From Aurelia coerulea (lineage: Eukaryota > Cnidaria > Scyphozoa > Semaeostomeae > Ulmaridae), in NCBI GenBank assembly GCA_039566865.1, contig CM076955.1, positions 10,865,001 to 10,929,000 on the forward strand: a DNA stretch of 64,000 bases, in the 5' to 3' direction. The position numbers were made by a program, and so were the translations under genes. Shown piece after piece: positions 32,991-43,020 of this stretch. Each line of letters starts with the position of its first letter. Positions within the stretch are counted from its first letter, which is position 1. The notes beneath the pieces are model-generated. The model saw only the letters and a program-made list of their open reading frames with translations. It ran no database searches and was not told the DNA's origin.

Positions 32991-34464
32991 CACTCATTTT
33001 TTTTTATAAGAAACCGCTTATAAGAAACGGTAGGCTCAATTTTTCGAAAGCTAAGAAACAACCCTACCTGAAATGAAAAAAGCTAAGAAACTTCTGCAAT
33101 TTTCAGTTTTAATTTTGCTATCACAATCAAAAATATTTTGACACTGTGCAGTTAAAGCAACTGTTTGGACATTATTTTGAGTACGAATCATGTTATCTAC
33201 TCGTTTTGAGATTTTACTAAGTAATTTGGGAGCCCTTTAGACAAGACAAATTTTTTTTTTTTTTTTTTTTTATATCAATTCTCCTAAAATTTACAATTAC
33301 TAACAAACATTAACATTACGAGACGATAGCGCAAGGAGCATGAAAATACATTGCAACCCTGCAGCTATTACACTTAACCTAAATACTAATACAAACACTA
33401 ATACGGGACTAATACTAAGGATAATAATCTAAATACAAGAAAATATACTAACAAAAAAATACATGAATAAAGAACCGATCTACAGTGATCTCTCCATACA
33501 ACGGACCCTCAAAGAAACCATGAACAAGTCATATCTCGTTAGACAAGGGTTCATTGGGCTGCGAATTTGTGTTCAATGGATTATGTCCTTGGAAAATGGG
33601 TCTTTAAAAACGAGAGTTCATTAGGATTCGCTATATGGAGAGCTCACTGTGCGTTACGTTAAAGAAAAAGAAACTGGCGTTGGTTCATTCAAAGCGCTCT
33701 GTTGCGTATACATACTTCAATGTAGCCTCAAGGATCATCGTATTTGACATAAGTGGCAACCTTGCATCACCATATAAAAGTATTTTGAGAAGCGCTTCAT
33801 TAGAGAGGTTTGATAAGCCTTGAGGTTGTAATATGGTGTTAATGGCATCGAGAAGACCCTGTCTTTGCACATCATAGTTATGGCAGAGCAGCAAAAAGTG
33901 TTCCGTATCCTCAACTCCATCGTTGATCGAGCACATTGGATTTACTGTGTCTTTAAAGTTGTGTTTGAATTTGTGAAAATTTAGCTTACTTAGACCCACA
34001 CGAAGTTGTGTTAGAATTGCCAAGCCTTTCGGGTCATGAATGCTGTAGACTGGACGGGGTAGGGGGCGAATGAGTGAAAAAAGCTTCTTTTTGAACATGC
34101 GCAGAGTTGGTGATTGTCTTATCTCTGAGTCAAGTTTATTCCATTCCGAAAGACAGTTTGGGTAAAAACTTGCACCAAAGCTCACTGTTCTTGCACGTAT
34201 TTGCCCGATTATAGCTGGTTTACGAAGGCGATAGTTAGATTGTGGAAGGGGTGGAATAGGGTGCCTCGTATAATCCGGTGCTTGGTTGTTAACAAATTTG
34301 AAAAATAGAACAAGACGCCTGCTCCAACAAGACAAAATCAACTCTAAACTTCCGGCAATAAAAATATAAGAAACACGTAAGAAACTTGTGGTAGCAAAAT
34401 GGCCCAAAAATTTAAGAAACTGCCTACCAGCCCCGGACCTTAGTTTCTAATAAAAAAATGAGTG
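32991..34464. mobile_element. Mariner-like MITE, copy 2, interrupted by a LINE
   Basis: The ends CACTCATTTTTTTTTATAAG and its inverse are flanked by TA (32989-32990 and 34465-34466). The interior is copy 1 in reverse orientation (GTTGTTTCTTA..., TTTGGGAGCCCT...). It is split by the LINE at 33251-34325, with ACAAGACAAA on both sides as target duplication. Confidence 0.9.
33251..34325 (-). pseudogene. 5'-truncated HFLL-type LINE in the MITE
   Basis: The minus strand is open from the 5' junction: WSRRLVLFFKFVNNQAPDYT, RKPAIIGQIRARTVSF, YPNCLSEWNKLDSEIRQSPT, IHDPKGLAILTQLRVGLSKL, FHKFKHNFKDTVNPMCSIND, DTEHFLLLCHNYD, ending VYATERFE at 33685, followed by a 3' UTR and a 20-base A tail (T-run at 33251). 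About 215 residues of the C-terminus of the protein at 39835-42735, no stop codon: a recent insert, the innermost in the nest. Confidence 0.9.
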
Positions 34465-35111
34465 TATTCTGACAGCACGATTTTGTAGCTTTTGGAGTTT
34501 ATTAAGAGAGGTCTCACCAACATTCCCCCAAACAGGGCAGCAATATCTAAAGTAAGGTTCCACGAGGCTTTTGTACATCTGTTTAACAGTGGATGCAGGC
34601 ACGTACCTTTTAGAGTATCTTAATATGCCAATACCTTTGGAAATCTTACTTGTCAATGAGGCCAATTGGGAAGACCATTTTAATTGCTGATCTACTTGAA
34701 CTCTTAGGTATTTAGTATCTTCAGCCATTTTAATATCGTCCTCCCCGCCATTTTAATATCGTCATGTCCAGTTTTTCTCTATACTACTGTGTTGTTTGAC
34801 CGTAAAGGGATGATTTTCTAATGGATGACCTCTTGGTGGTCCAAAGATGGATATTTTTCTATGATATCCGCATAAAATGTGAAATTGATATGAAGGAGCT
34901 GTAAAAATAGTATTTTAAATGTTATTTTGCAGAAATGGCCAATCTATTTTTTCACATTAAAAACAAGATGTACATTTCTTCCGTTCGTTATTATTGTATT
35001 CTTAAGCAAAATTAAATTTAGCATTTCATATTCATTTCATGTACCTGCTAGACAACACGATAGCCATTTCTTATGCTAAAGAGCAAGGGACATAATTCCT
35101 GAATTTATACG

Positions 35112-35528
35112 ATGTTTTTGCTCATGTACCTACTTGCTGATTCCCACTCTTATGATCTCACAACGATGAGAGCAGAATTGGATAAAGGAATGGGAGCAAT
35201 GGTTATCGTAAAAGACATTAAAAAATCTTTCGTTCTGGCCACGTTGGATGTTACGGCTCTTGCCATTCTTGAGATTATTGTTATTCGTTCAAAGTTCATT
35301 GGAATTTTATGTTATTTGATGATAATTATCAGGCAGCTGATCACTGAAATTTCCGCGCCCTTTTTATTAACAATGTTGTTCCAAGAGGAAAGTCTGAACG
35401 ATTTGCTGCAGAAACTGGCTGCAGATTACGGTCAAACAAGTGGGTTTTGCTATCAAAACCAGTTGAAATATTTTTGGTATTTGTGCTGCGTCATATTTTC
35501 AGTTTGTGATCCTCACTTTGCAAGATAG
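35112..35528 (+). CDS. Coding-like ORF in the right foldback arm, unknown function
   Basis: This 138-codon open frame includes SYDLTTMRAELDKGMGAMVI, VKDIKKSFVLATLDVTALAI, IRQLITEISAPFLLTMLFQE, ESLNDLLQKLAADYGQTSGF, CYQNQLKYFWYLCC. The inverted arm (31639-32140) keeps the same protein pieces with conservative changes, and some parts (IAISYAKEQGT upstream) are only open there. I do not recognise the protein. It may be the element's own gene end or a captured host exon; no start signal or promoter is obvious. Confidence 0.4.
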   Translation: MFLLMYLLADSHSYDLTTMRAELDKGMGAMVIVKDIKKSFVLATLDVTALAILEIIVIRSKFIGILCYLMIIIRQLITEISAPFLLTMLFQEESLNDLLQKLAADYGQTSGFCYQNQLKYFWYLCCVIFSVCDPHFAR

Positions 35529-35582
35529 AAACGTAAGTATTTGTTCATTTTTCCTTATTTATAACGACAGTGTGATGTTTTG

Positions 35583-36711
35583 CATTGACTGGGGGAAGGC
35601 ACGTGGTCACACTGAACCAAAAGATCTCCATGCATATGATTCTGCACAGAGGTTATCTTCGTGACTGCTTGCCTCAAATTAGAAGCCCGCGAATAGAAAC
35701 ATTCCAGGGTTCCGCAATCCGCATAAGCATTTTGCGTTATCGTAAATCTCACATGACATCTAATTTGAGACAGATGCACCAATAGTTTCATGCACGAACT
35801 AAGCAAACTGGGGGTAATGACTTTTGATTTTTTGCGTATCATCCTCGTTTGAAATAAAGATCCAAATATTGCTTTCAAACGGTTCTTTGTCCTTATACAA
35901 AGCGCTTGATTTTCTATTGAAGGCAACTTTAGCAGCAACACTCATCTCTCTGACTGTATAGCAGCATCAATGATCATTTGGGCTTATGGAGAAATCGATA
36001 TTCAGTTTTCTTATGCTTGCTTAGCTCAGGTCGTACTTTGTAATCATCCAAAAGGATCTTATGTTTGATTACAAAGTCCACTTTGTAATCTAAGAAGGGG
36101 CTTCGATGTCAGTCAGTCAGTCAGTCAGTCAGTCAGTCAGTCAGAAAGAAAGAAAGTAAGAAAGAAAGAAAGAAAGAAAGTAAGTAACCCACTTCCGTCA
36201 CGCTCGTTAAAGCGATTGATTAACGTTTTATCTCTGCTAATTGGCACTGAAATAAAGAAAGCGCACATAAAGTGCTTAGCAACATTTGACGTCGGCTTAT
36301 TTCATGTTAGACAGATTTGACACCATAAGATGGATAAATCACCATGATGTTTACCCTGGCACAACAACAAATTTACGCAGAATTGGCACGTTCTTGACTT
36401 CATTAGCAGCTTAATTATGTCAAAACAATCGTTTTCTAGAACGAACGAATCATTAGCCTTATTGATAGTACTCATTATGCAAATAAGTCAACTTTAGAGG
36501 ATGATGTAACCGGCGGCCTGCACAGAGGCTAGCATTCGCAGCATCACCGAAGAAGGTAGAAGGATCCCCCTCATACACAGCTACAGAATATAAGGTGCAG
36601 AATCCCAGCAAACAATGGCACCATTGACTGGGGGAAGGCACGTGATCACACTGAACCAAAACATCTTCATGCATATCATTCTGCACAGAGAGGTTATCTT
36701 CGTGACTGCTT
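35583..36711 (+). mobile_element. Helitron-like element, circularly permuted copy
   Basis: The copy starts and ends inside the element: 35583-35671 and 36622-36711 are the same ~90-bp internal segment (CATTGACTGGGGGAAGGC...ATCTTCGTGACTGCTTG). Between them the right end of one unit (GACTTTGTAATCA, ATCCAAAAGGAT, CTTATGTTT) joins directly to the left end of the next (TTGATTACAAAGTC) at about 36064-36066, followed by a GTCAG/GAAA microsatellite. It is one unit length of a head-to-tail tandem plus 90 bp overlap. It replaces about 31 bp of the right foldback arm. Confidence 0.8.
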
Positions 36712-37231
36712 GTTCACCTACCCTTCAGCATCAAATATTGAAAATCGCCGTTGGGTATTCATGTTTTGCTTCAAACTAAAAAAGATTCAGATAGTGCTGT
36801 AAGATTAGCATCTTTTAAGATGTTCTGAAGATTCTTAAACACACAGAACAAGACCTTCGAAGCAAAGTATTTAGTCTCCAGATACATGTGAATACGTTTC
36901 TGTGTTTACTCGGGTTTTTACTATGACACGCTACAGTGAGGTCAGTGAGGTCAAATTCAAAACTTCGGCATTTCACCAAATTTTGAGATAATTCTTAGCC
37001 CCCGTGAACAGGTATGTATTCAAGTATTGCAAACAGGTCTGTGAAGAAATTTTTTGAAAATCTTAATTTTCCTTCCGTACAATCATTTTTTGGTGAAGGG
37101 TGGTAAAATCGTCCAAAAACGGCCTAAATTTGACTTTTCAAATTTCCCGGTCGGTTTTCCGTTCCATTGATTGGTTTTAGAGATTGTCACGTGCCAAGCT
37201 CGTCAGCCAGTTAGGATTTAGTGCCTATCTT

Positions 37232-37383
37232 GATTTCCAGTCAATGGAATTTTCCGAGCGGGCGGAATTTCCTTTGTTTGCGTGAGAATATGTCGCCCTG
37301 TAATTGAATAGATAGTTACGGCTGAGCGACCTTTTATTGTCTAAAATTCCGCCCGCTCGGAAAATTCCACTGACTGGAAATTA
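37232..37383. mobile_element. ~150-bp hairpin MITE near the right foldback tip
   Basis: TTTCCAGTCAATGGAATTTT / CCGAGCGGGCGGAATTT at the left is repeated inversely at the right with one mismatch over about 33 bp. It is absent from the left arm at the matching place, though that arm tip keeps the last bases ATTTCCAG. Confidence 0.75.
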
Positions 37384-38309
37384 GCCTTTAGGCCCTCTTC
37401 TAACCGTACGCTATATACATACAAGACATATATACATATAGATACAATAGCTATAACTAAGAGCTAATTCAAGCCTACTATCTAAAAAAGTAAAATTTGT
37501 AAGAAAAAATTAAAAAATAAATAAAATTCCGAATGATTAAATACAGATACATTTTACAGATTTTTACAATGCTTTTAATATTTACAATGTTTTCATTTTT
37601 TTTTCTCGGTAAATACAGAGCAGAAAATTTAATATCAGCTCAAGAACCCAACCTGTGCCACGATAGATCTGCATATTCTACAATTACATTCCTCTCCCCT
37701 CCAGGCTTTGATTTTCCTTTTGAAACTGGAGAGAGTATCTGACTGTTTTAGGTCATTGGGAAGTGCCTGCCATAATCTACACCCAAGAAACGATATTGTC
37801 TCTAAGCCATAGCACGTAGTGCGTGCTTGTGGCAAGGATAGGTTATGGCAGCCTCTTAACCCATAATAAACCTGTTTTTCAACGAAAATGTCCTTCATGA
37901 AGCTGGGATTAAGGCTCAATTTTGTCCTAAAGACTTCAGTCATTAAAAACATCCCAGCTAACCTCTAGGAATCTTAGGAATACAGCAACTGACCTCGGGT
38001 TACCAAAAAAAAAACCCCAAAAATGGACAGAAATGTTTTCCGTTTAGAGGTGCCAAGTCTTGGAATGCCTCTCAGTTGAGTGTAAGCTGGCATCCTCACT
38101 AAATAAATTTAAACAATGTATATAGGGAAAGCTAGTTGTAAATAACGTGTTTGCCGTATGGATTTTCTTTTATTGTAAATATTCATTTTAGATTATGATT
38201 GAATTGTATTACGTTAATTTAGGTTACGATAATATTTAATTTTTGTAAATTTTGTAGTGGAGGGCCCCTTGAAAATCAGCACCGCTGAAGGGCTACCCTC
38301 CTTAAATAT

Positions 38310-38413
38310 TTGAAATGAAATGAAATGAAATGAAATGAAATGAAATGAAATGAAATGAAATGAAATGAAATGAAATGAAATGAAATGAAATGAAATGAAA
38401 TGAAATGAAATGA
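38310..38413. repeat. (GAAAT)n microsatellite, LINE 3' tail
   Basis: About 21 uninterrupted pentanucleotide units end the GAAAT-tail LINE. The same pentanucleotide ends the minus-strand sister at 32448-32475. Confidence 0.95.
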
Positions 38414-38826
38414 AAGGAAGCAGAGGGTGAAGATAAATGGGTCCTTTAGTACGTGAAAAGAAGCAGTAATTGCAGTACGTGAAGAGAAGCAGTAATTGGA
38501 GTGCCACAAGGCTGTTTGACATTTACCTAAATGATTTCTTCATTAAGACAGACACTAAAATCTGCAACAATGCAAATGATACGACAATCTATGCCTGTGC
38601 TAACAATATTGAAAGTGTCATCAAAACATTAGAGCGCGATGCCCTTAAAATTACAAAATGGTTTCCAAACAACTGCATGAAACTGAATGAGGACAAATGC
38701 CACCTAATGGTATTTGGAGACAAAAGTAACAATGTTTCCATAAATATCGTAAGTGTAACATTAAATGAGAGCACAGAAGAAAAGCTGCTAGGTGTCATTT
38801 TTGACAAAAACCTCAGCTTCACTTTC
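38414..38826 (+). pseudogene. L2-like RT fragment with destroyed catalytic box
   Basis: It begins RKQRVKINGSFST, has a 25-bp tandem repeat (GTACGTGAA(A/G)AGAAGCAG twice), then GVPQGC, IYLNDFFI, and CNNANDTT where relatives read CNYADDTT, so Y and the first catalytic D are both changed. Then NCMKLNEDKCHLMVFGDKSN and LLGVIFDKNLSF. Nearest relative: 10095-10700. The LINE at 38827 follows directly. Confidence 0.85.
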
Positions 38827-39834
38827 TGATCTAAAATACAGAAATAAAAAATCCTTCATTAAATTTCTTATGCTGCTGTCAGGTGATATTCATCTCCACC
38901 CAGGACCTTCTAAAATCTGCCAAACCTGCAACAAATCGGTAAGAAAAGGTCTCCCTTGTATGCAATGTGGTTTCTAGTTTCACGAAAGGTGTGATAGAAT
39001 ACCTGATGCAGAGTTTATAACTCTTTCCAGGCAGTCAGAAAATGAATCTAGGTACACTTATTTGTCCTGCAAGAACAACATCAGGATAACCCTTTGGCAA
39101 GAGTTACAATTTGCTGAAGACCCCTTGCCCAAGCACTTTGAGGAACAACCAACTCACACTAAAGTTCACAATGAAGCCACCCAAGATCCATCAAGAGTGT
39201 GTATGTGGAATCCATTCAGACAAAGAGGCTTACACTTTCTCCACCTCAATATTAATAGTATATTGCCTAAAATTGATGAATTGCGCCTCATTGCTAAGAA
39301 CTCAAATGCTGCAATCATTGGAATTACAGAATCAAAGCTTGACAAAACTGTATTAGACAATGAGGTTAAAATTGATGGATATGAATTACAAAGATTCGAC
39401 AGAAATCGGCAAGGTCGGGGTGCTGCTTGTTACATCAGAAAAAATGTATCTTTCAACTCAAGAAAGGGTTTTGCACCAGACCTAGAAAATATATTTTTTG
39501 ATCTACTTTTGCCAAAATCTAAACCAATCCTAGTTGGCATCCTTTACAGACCGCCCGACTCAAGTGGTTTCCTCAAAAAATTTAATGCTGCTATTTAAAA
39601 AACAAAAAATTTTGACAATCAAGAAGTCTTTATCCTGGGGGACTTGGATATCGACCTGACGGGCAGTAGAGTGAGAAACTCTAATGGGATCAAGCGCTAC
39701 AAAGAATTCTGCTCCCTCCACGGACTTGAACAACTAATCCAAGAACCAACACGCATAACTGAAAAATCTGAAACCTTATTGGATCATATAATTTCTAATT
39801 CGGCTCAAAAAGTTTCCCAACATGGTATTCTCAA
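38827..39834 (+). pseudogene. LINE N-terminus: decayed 2A-like motif, zinc finger, APE endonuclease
   Basis: The frame reads LMLLSGDIHLHPGP (about 38868-38910), then CQTCNKSV...CMQCGF, a stop, FHERCD, a PHD-like C4HC3-type finger, then the APE endonuclease with FLHLNINSILPKIDELR, IGITESKLD (metal-binding E), FDRNRQGRGAACYIR, GILYRPPDS and GDLDIDL. The functional 2A pattern is GD(V/I)ExNPGP; here N is H. The SDH box of the endonuclease lies beyond the LINE inserted at 39835 (LGLSDHQM at 42745). Continues at 42744, 43332 and 44252. Confidence 0.85.
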
Positions 39835-42735
39835 TTTTTTTTTTTTTTTTTTTTTTATATTCAATATAAAAATTTACAACAAAATTACCTAAACACTACC
39901 TACAATCTACTATACCACACTACAAGAACGGGGACCAGGAGGAGCAAAATGTCATGTCTACCCCCTGGAATTAATATAAACTAAAATACAACTAATACAA
40001 ACTACTATACATACGCTACAACTAATACAGATAGATATTCTAATTATAAAACCTTTTACAAATAGATATTTGAGCCGGTTTCACATTAGATGTCAGGCCA
40101 AAATATAATAGTGAACAATCGGTACGCCGCCCGAGGAAACAACAACGACAACAACTGTCCCCGTCACTGCTCCCCACCCAAGGTCCCCATCGCTCGAGAC
40201 ACCGCTATCGTGTCTGGATTTCTAAATATAAGCCTAACATCCAATGTGAAACAGGCTTGCAAAGGAATATATGGACAGGACTCTGCGACAAGAAACTTTA
40301 CAAAAATGGACTTAGTGATTTGGTGACGTTTAACTAGATTTACGGTGATCTCAACTGAAGCGACCAGTTGCGTGGATGTAATGTAGAGTCAACTCGAGTA
40401 TATTTCTGTTGAGGTCCTTTGGAAGGTCTTTATCGCCATATAGTAAAAGTTGCGTCAAAACCTCATTTGAAAGATCGATATGTCCAAATGGTCGCAGCAA
40501 ATCAAACACTCTAGCGAGAAGATTTCGACGTTCAACCTCAAAGGAGGGGCAGAGCAACAAAAAGTGTTCCGTAGTCTCGATACCATCGTTTGTAGGACAC
40601 ATTGGATTTATGGAATCCCTAAAATTGTGCTTGAATTTGTGAAAGCATAACTTACTAAGACCCACTCTAAGTTGAGTCAGATAGGATAATCCTATTGGAT
40701 CATGAATCCCAAAGACAGATTTAGCAGGGGGGCGGATAATTGAAATCAGCTTTCTCTTAAAGATAGCGACCGATGGTGCAAGTCTAACCTCCGGATCTAG
40801 TTCATTCCATTCTGACAGGCAATTGGGATAAAAGCTAGATTTGAATTTTTCTGTCCTTGCCCTTATTCGCCCAATGACATCCTGATTGCGAAGAGAGTAA
40901 TGCGGCTGCTGAAGTTGAGGGATTGGATCAGCTGTATATTCAGGCATCAGATTATGTATCATTTTGTAAAACAACGTAAGGCGTCTACTCCATCTTCGGG
41001 AACTCAATGATTCCCAACCAAGTTCTGCGTACAACTTCTCTCGCGATGTCCCCCTCCACGTTCCTGTAACGGCTAGAGCAGCAGAATACTGAACTGACTC
41101 CAACTTTTCCATCAAACTTGACAAAGTAGTGTTACCGCTAAATTCACCTACTTTGGCCGGAATATGATAGATAACATCTCCGTATTCCAGGTGGGGCCGC
41201 ACATAGAGCTTGAATAATTCGTTTAGGGTATGTCTGGGTAGGTACTTGGAGAGATATTTCAGCAAACCGACACCCTTCCTTGTCTTAGAGATAGCTGCCT
41301 GGATATGAGCCGAAAAAGAAAGCTTTGAGTCCAGGATAATTCCTAAATGTTTATGTTTATCCACTTTCATCACTGGAATATTATTAAAACGAATTTCTGG
41401 ATGATTGATTTCAATTCTTTTCGTAGAAAATAACAGTTCAACAGCTTGTTTTTGAGGATCAGGATTGAAGGACATTTTCCAATCGTAGGCCCACTGTCTT
41501 ATCAACTCTAGGTCATGGTTCATATCACTGGCAGCCGAGTTAGAGTCTTCTACTACGGTAAACAACGATGTATCATCAGCAAAAAGCTTAACGTTGCACT
41601 TCACGTCAGCAGCTAGATCGTTAATATATACAAGGAAAAACAAGGGTCCTAGAATAGAACCCTGGGGTACTCCTGCTGAAATATCTCCCCAATCAGAATT
41701 CTGTCCATTTAGAACTGTTCGCTGTTTTCTATCCTTAAGAAAACTTTGGATAAGTAAAAGGAGCTCTCCAGAAACGCCACATCGTTTTAGTTTATAAATC
41801 AAACCGTCGTGCCATACCCTATCAAATGCTTTAGAGATGTCAAGATACACAGAGCGAACATCAAGAGGTGGGTTACAATCGAAGGCTTTAAAGATCGTGT
41901 GCGTTATGGAAATTAGCTGATTAACCGTTGAGTCACCGGGACGAAAGCCTGATTGATTCGGATTGAGTAAATTGCATGAAACGAGATGCGAGTATAAAGA
42001 ATCGTACATAAGTTTTTCAAGCATTTTCCCAAAGATTGGTAGGAGAGAAATTGGTCGATAGTTTCCCTTCAAATTTTTCTCATTTTTCTTATGAACCGGC
42101 ACGACATTTGCATATTTCCATATTTTGGGAAATAAACCACATCTCAAACAGTTTTCAAATATTATTTTTAGTGGAATAACTAGTGCAGTATCACTTAATT
42201 TTATCATTCTGATTGATATTCCATCCCAACCATGAGCTTTATTAGGATTTAGAGACCTTATAATGTTCAGTATCTTTTCGTTAGACATAGGAAAATCGCT
42301 TATGAGGGAAGAAGGAGCTGGCATATTAGGTGGAATTACGCTACCTGTATTGATTGTTGTACACTGGAGTACGAAATAATCATTGAATATCTGTGCCTTT
42401 TCAGTGAAATCCGTTATAAACAACCCGTTTTCTAGAAGAGGTGGTATTATTGGAATCTTGGCCTTATTTAGGACGGTGTTGATTAAAGACCAATATGCTT
42501 TACTAGAAGTCCCAGGGTTAGCCAAAGTGTTTCCTGTCTTGAGAAAGTAATTTCGTTTGGCATCCTCTATCATTTTCGAACCTTCGGATATCAACTTTTG
42601 TATTCCCTCTAGCTTGTCATTTGGTTGGCCCCTCCTTATGAAATTTCTGTAGGCACGATTCTTTTTTCTCAGAAAATTTTTAACCTTCTCAATTTAATTC
42701 TTCTTTAAATCTTCTTTAAATCTTCTTAATTCTCA
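39835..42735 (-). CDS. Young HFLL-type LINE with uninterrupted RT ORF
   Basis: Minus strand, open for about 780 codons from near 42690 to the stop at 40351; the 5' end is truncated so the endonuclease and true start are missing. RT motifs in order: NYRPISLLPIFGKMLEKLMY, SGFRPGDSTVNQLI, SVYLDISKAFDRVWHDGLIY (motif A), AGVPQGSILGPLFFLVYIND (motif B), VKLFADDTSLF (catalytic FADD), HKHLGIILDSKLSFSAHI. The C-terminal part has EKLESVQYSAALAVTGTW, YPNCLSEWNEL and CPTNDGIETTEHFLLLCPSF. A 3' UTR follows to a poly-A tail (T-run at 39835). ATTCTCAA flanks it (39827-39834, 42736-42743), an exact target duplication inside the endonuclease of the host LINE. Presumably nuclear RNP activity if expressed, but the truncated 5' end makes it immobile alone. 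Confidence 0.95.
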
Positions 42736-42743
42736 ATTCTCAA

Positions 42744-43020
42744 ATTGGGCTTATCTGACCACCAAATGATCTACTGTACAAGGAAAAGTACTAGAGCCAA
42801 GAGTTTTGATCATAAATACATCAAAATCCGCTCAATGAAAAATTACAATAAAGACCTTTTTCTGAAAAAACTCAAATTGATTAAATTCCCAAAATATTTT
42901 GACTTTACTGATATCAATGCTGCTTATTTTCACTTCATAAAATTGATTATTTCGGTTATTGATGAGATTGCTCCATTGAAAGAGATTCGCGTGAGGAACA
43001 ATACTCAGGAGTGTATGGAA
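42744..43020 (+). pseudogene. Host LINE, endonuclease end and linker
   Basis: It continues 38827-39834 with LGLSDHQMIYCTRKS (SDH catalytic histidine box), IRSMKNYNKDLFLKKLKLI, FIKLIISVIDEIAPLKEIRV, RNNTQECM. It is interrupted at 43020 by the palindromic insert. Confidence 0.9.

Larger units (their letters stand above)
32448..34760 (-). pseudogene. GAAAT-tail LINE (minus) in the foldback loop, split by a MITE
   Basis: The minus strand from 34728 encodes EDTKYLRVQVDQQLKWSSQL, ISKGIGILRYSKRYVPASTV, YFRYCCPVWGNVGETSLNKL, QKLQNRAVRI, then after the MITE (32988 downward) VTGSRYDQSALPLFRALGWP, SLNGDAPSYMSDMFNR, FRGASLWNGLNDEL to a stop at 32638. The 3' UTR and a short (GAAAT)n tail lie at 32448-32500. 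Removing 32991-34464 and one TA joins RI|VT in frame. Confidence 0.9.
30512..37387. mobile_element. 6.9-kb foldback element with TTA target duplication
   Basis: The tips are AGGCTGATTTCCAG at 30512 and its inverse to 37387, flanked by TTA (30509-30511, 37388-37390); deleting it rejoins GTAGTTA|GGCCCTC as in units 1 and 2. Left arm 30512-32362 and right arm about 34793-37387 are inverted copies over roughly 1.85 kb, apart from two inserts in the right arm (35583-36711 and 37232-37383). A 3-bp TTA duplication is usual for PIF/Harbinger. I see no transposase; the loop 32363-34792 is mostly LINE. Each arm carries a coding-like block (35112-35528). Confidence 0.65.
28093..37411. mobile_element. 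Composite insert with inverted PLE-type units and a foldback core
   Basis: The insert is flanked by the same 12-17 bp (TATATACATACAAGACA at 28076-28092 and 37412-37428), an exact target duplication inside the minus LINE. Its two tips are inverted: ATATAGTGTACGGTTAGAAG at the left and CTTCTAACCGTAC at the right. Without the foldback at 30512-37387 it is about 2.4 kb made of three related units (two direct, one inverted). Confidence 0.75.
27988..37945 (-). mobile_element. CNC-tail LINE (minus), itself split by a 9.3-kb insertion
   Basis: The right piece 37412-37945 encodes on the minus strand LSLNPSFMKDIFVEKQVYY, SLPQARTTCYGLETISFLG, RLWQALPNDLKQSDTLSSFK, ending ECNCRICRSIV near 37640, then the 3' UTR. 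The left piece 27988-28092 is the last ~100 bp of the 3' UTR and an (AAT)n tail. The two are contiguous in the sister copy at 14163-14610 (TACATACAAGACATATATAC is unbroken there). This LINE sits in the GAAAT-tail LINE between codons for LLTK and NIPANL. Confidence 0.85.
26520..38413 (+). mobile_element. L2-like LINE with (GAAAT)n tail, host of six further insertion levels
   Basis: Three plus-strand pieces make one LINE 3' half. First, 26520-26771: THSMLISTKPKHKALKNK, then GVQIENSLDWKEHIKTVSSK, ending PEETLRT. Second, 27715-27987: MYTGIVEPHFRYCCSVWGCC, LQKLQNRAARIVTG, ending MRNLLTK. Third, 37946-38413: NIPANL, LRNTATDL, FRGAKSWNA (frames vary), a 3' UTR with GGGGCCC and GGGCTACC words, and about 21 GAAAT units to 38413. 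The joins LRT|MYTG and LLTK|NIPANL are in frame when the inserts are removed. A sister copy lies on the minus strand at 32448-34760. Confidence 0.85.

Noticed and set aside
38214..38522. Repetitive SFHFI ORF on the minus strand
   Set aside because: A translation of the (GAAAT)n LINE tail.
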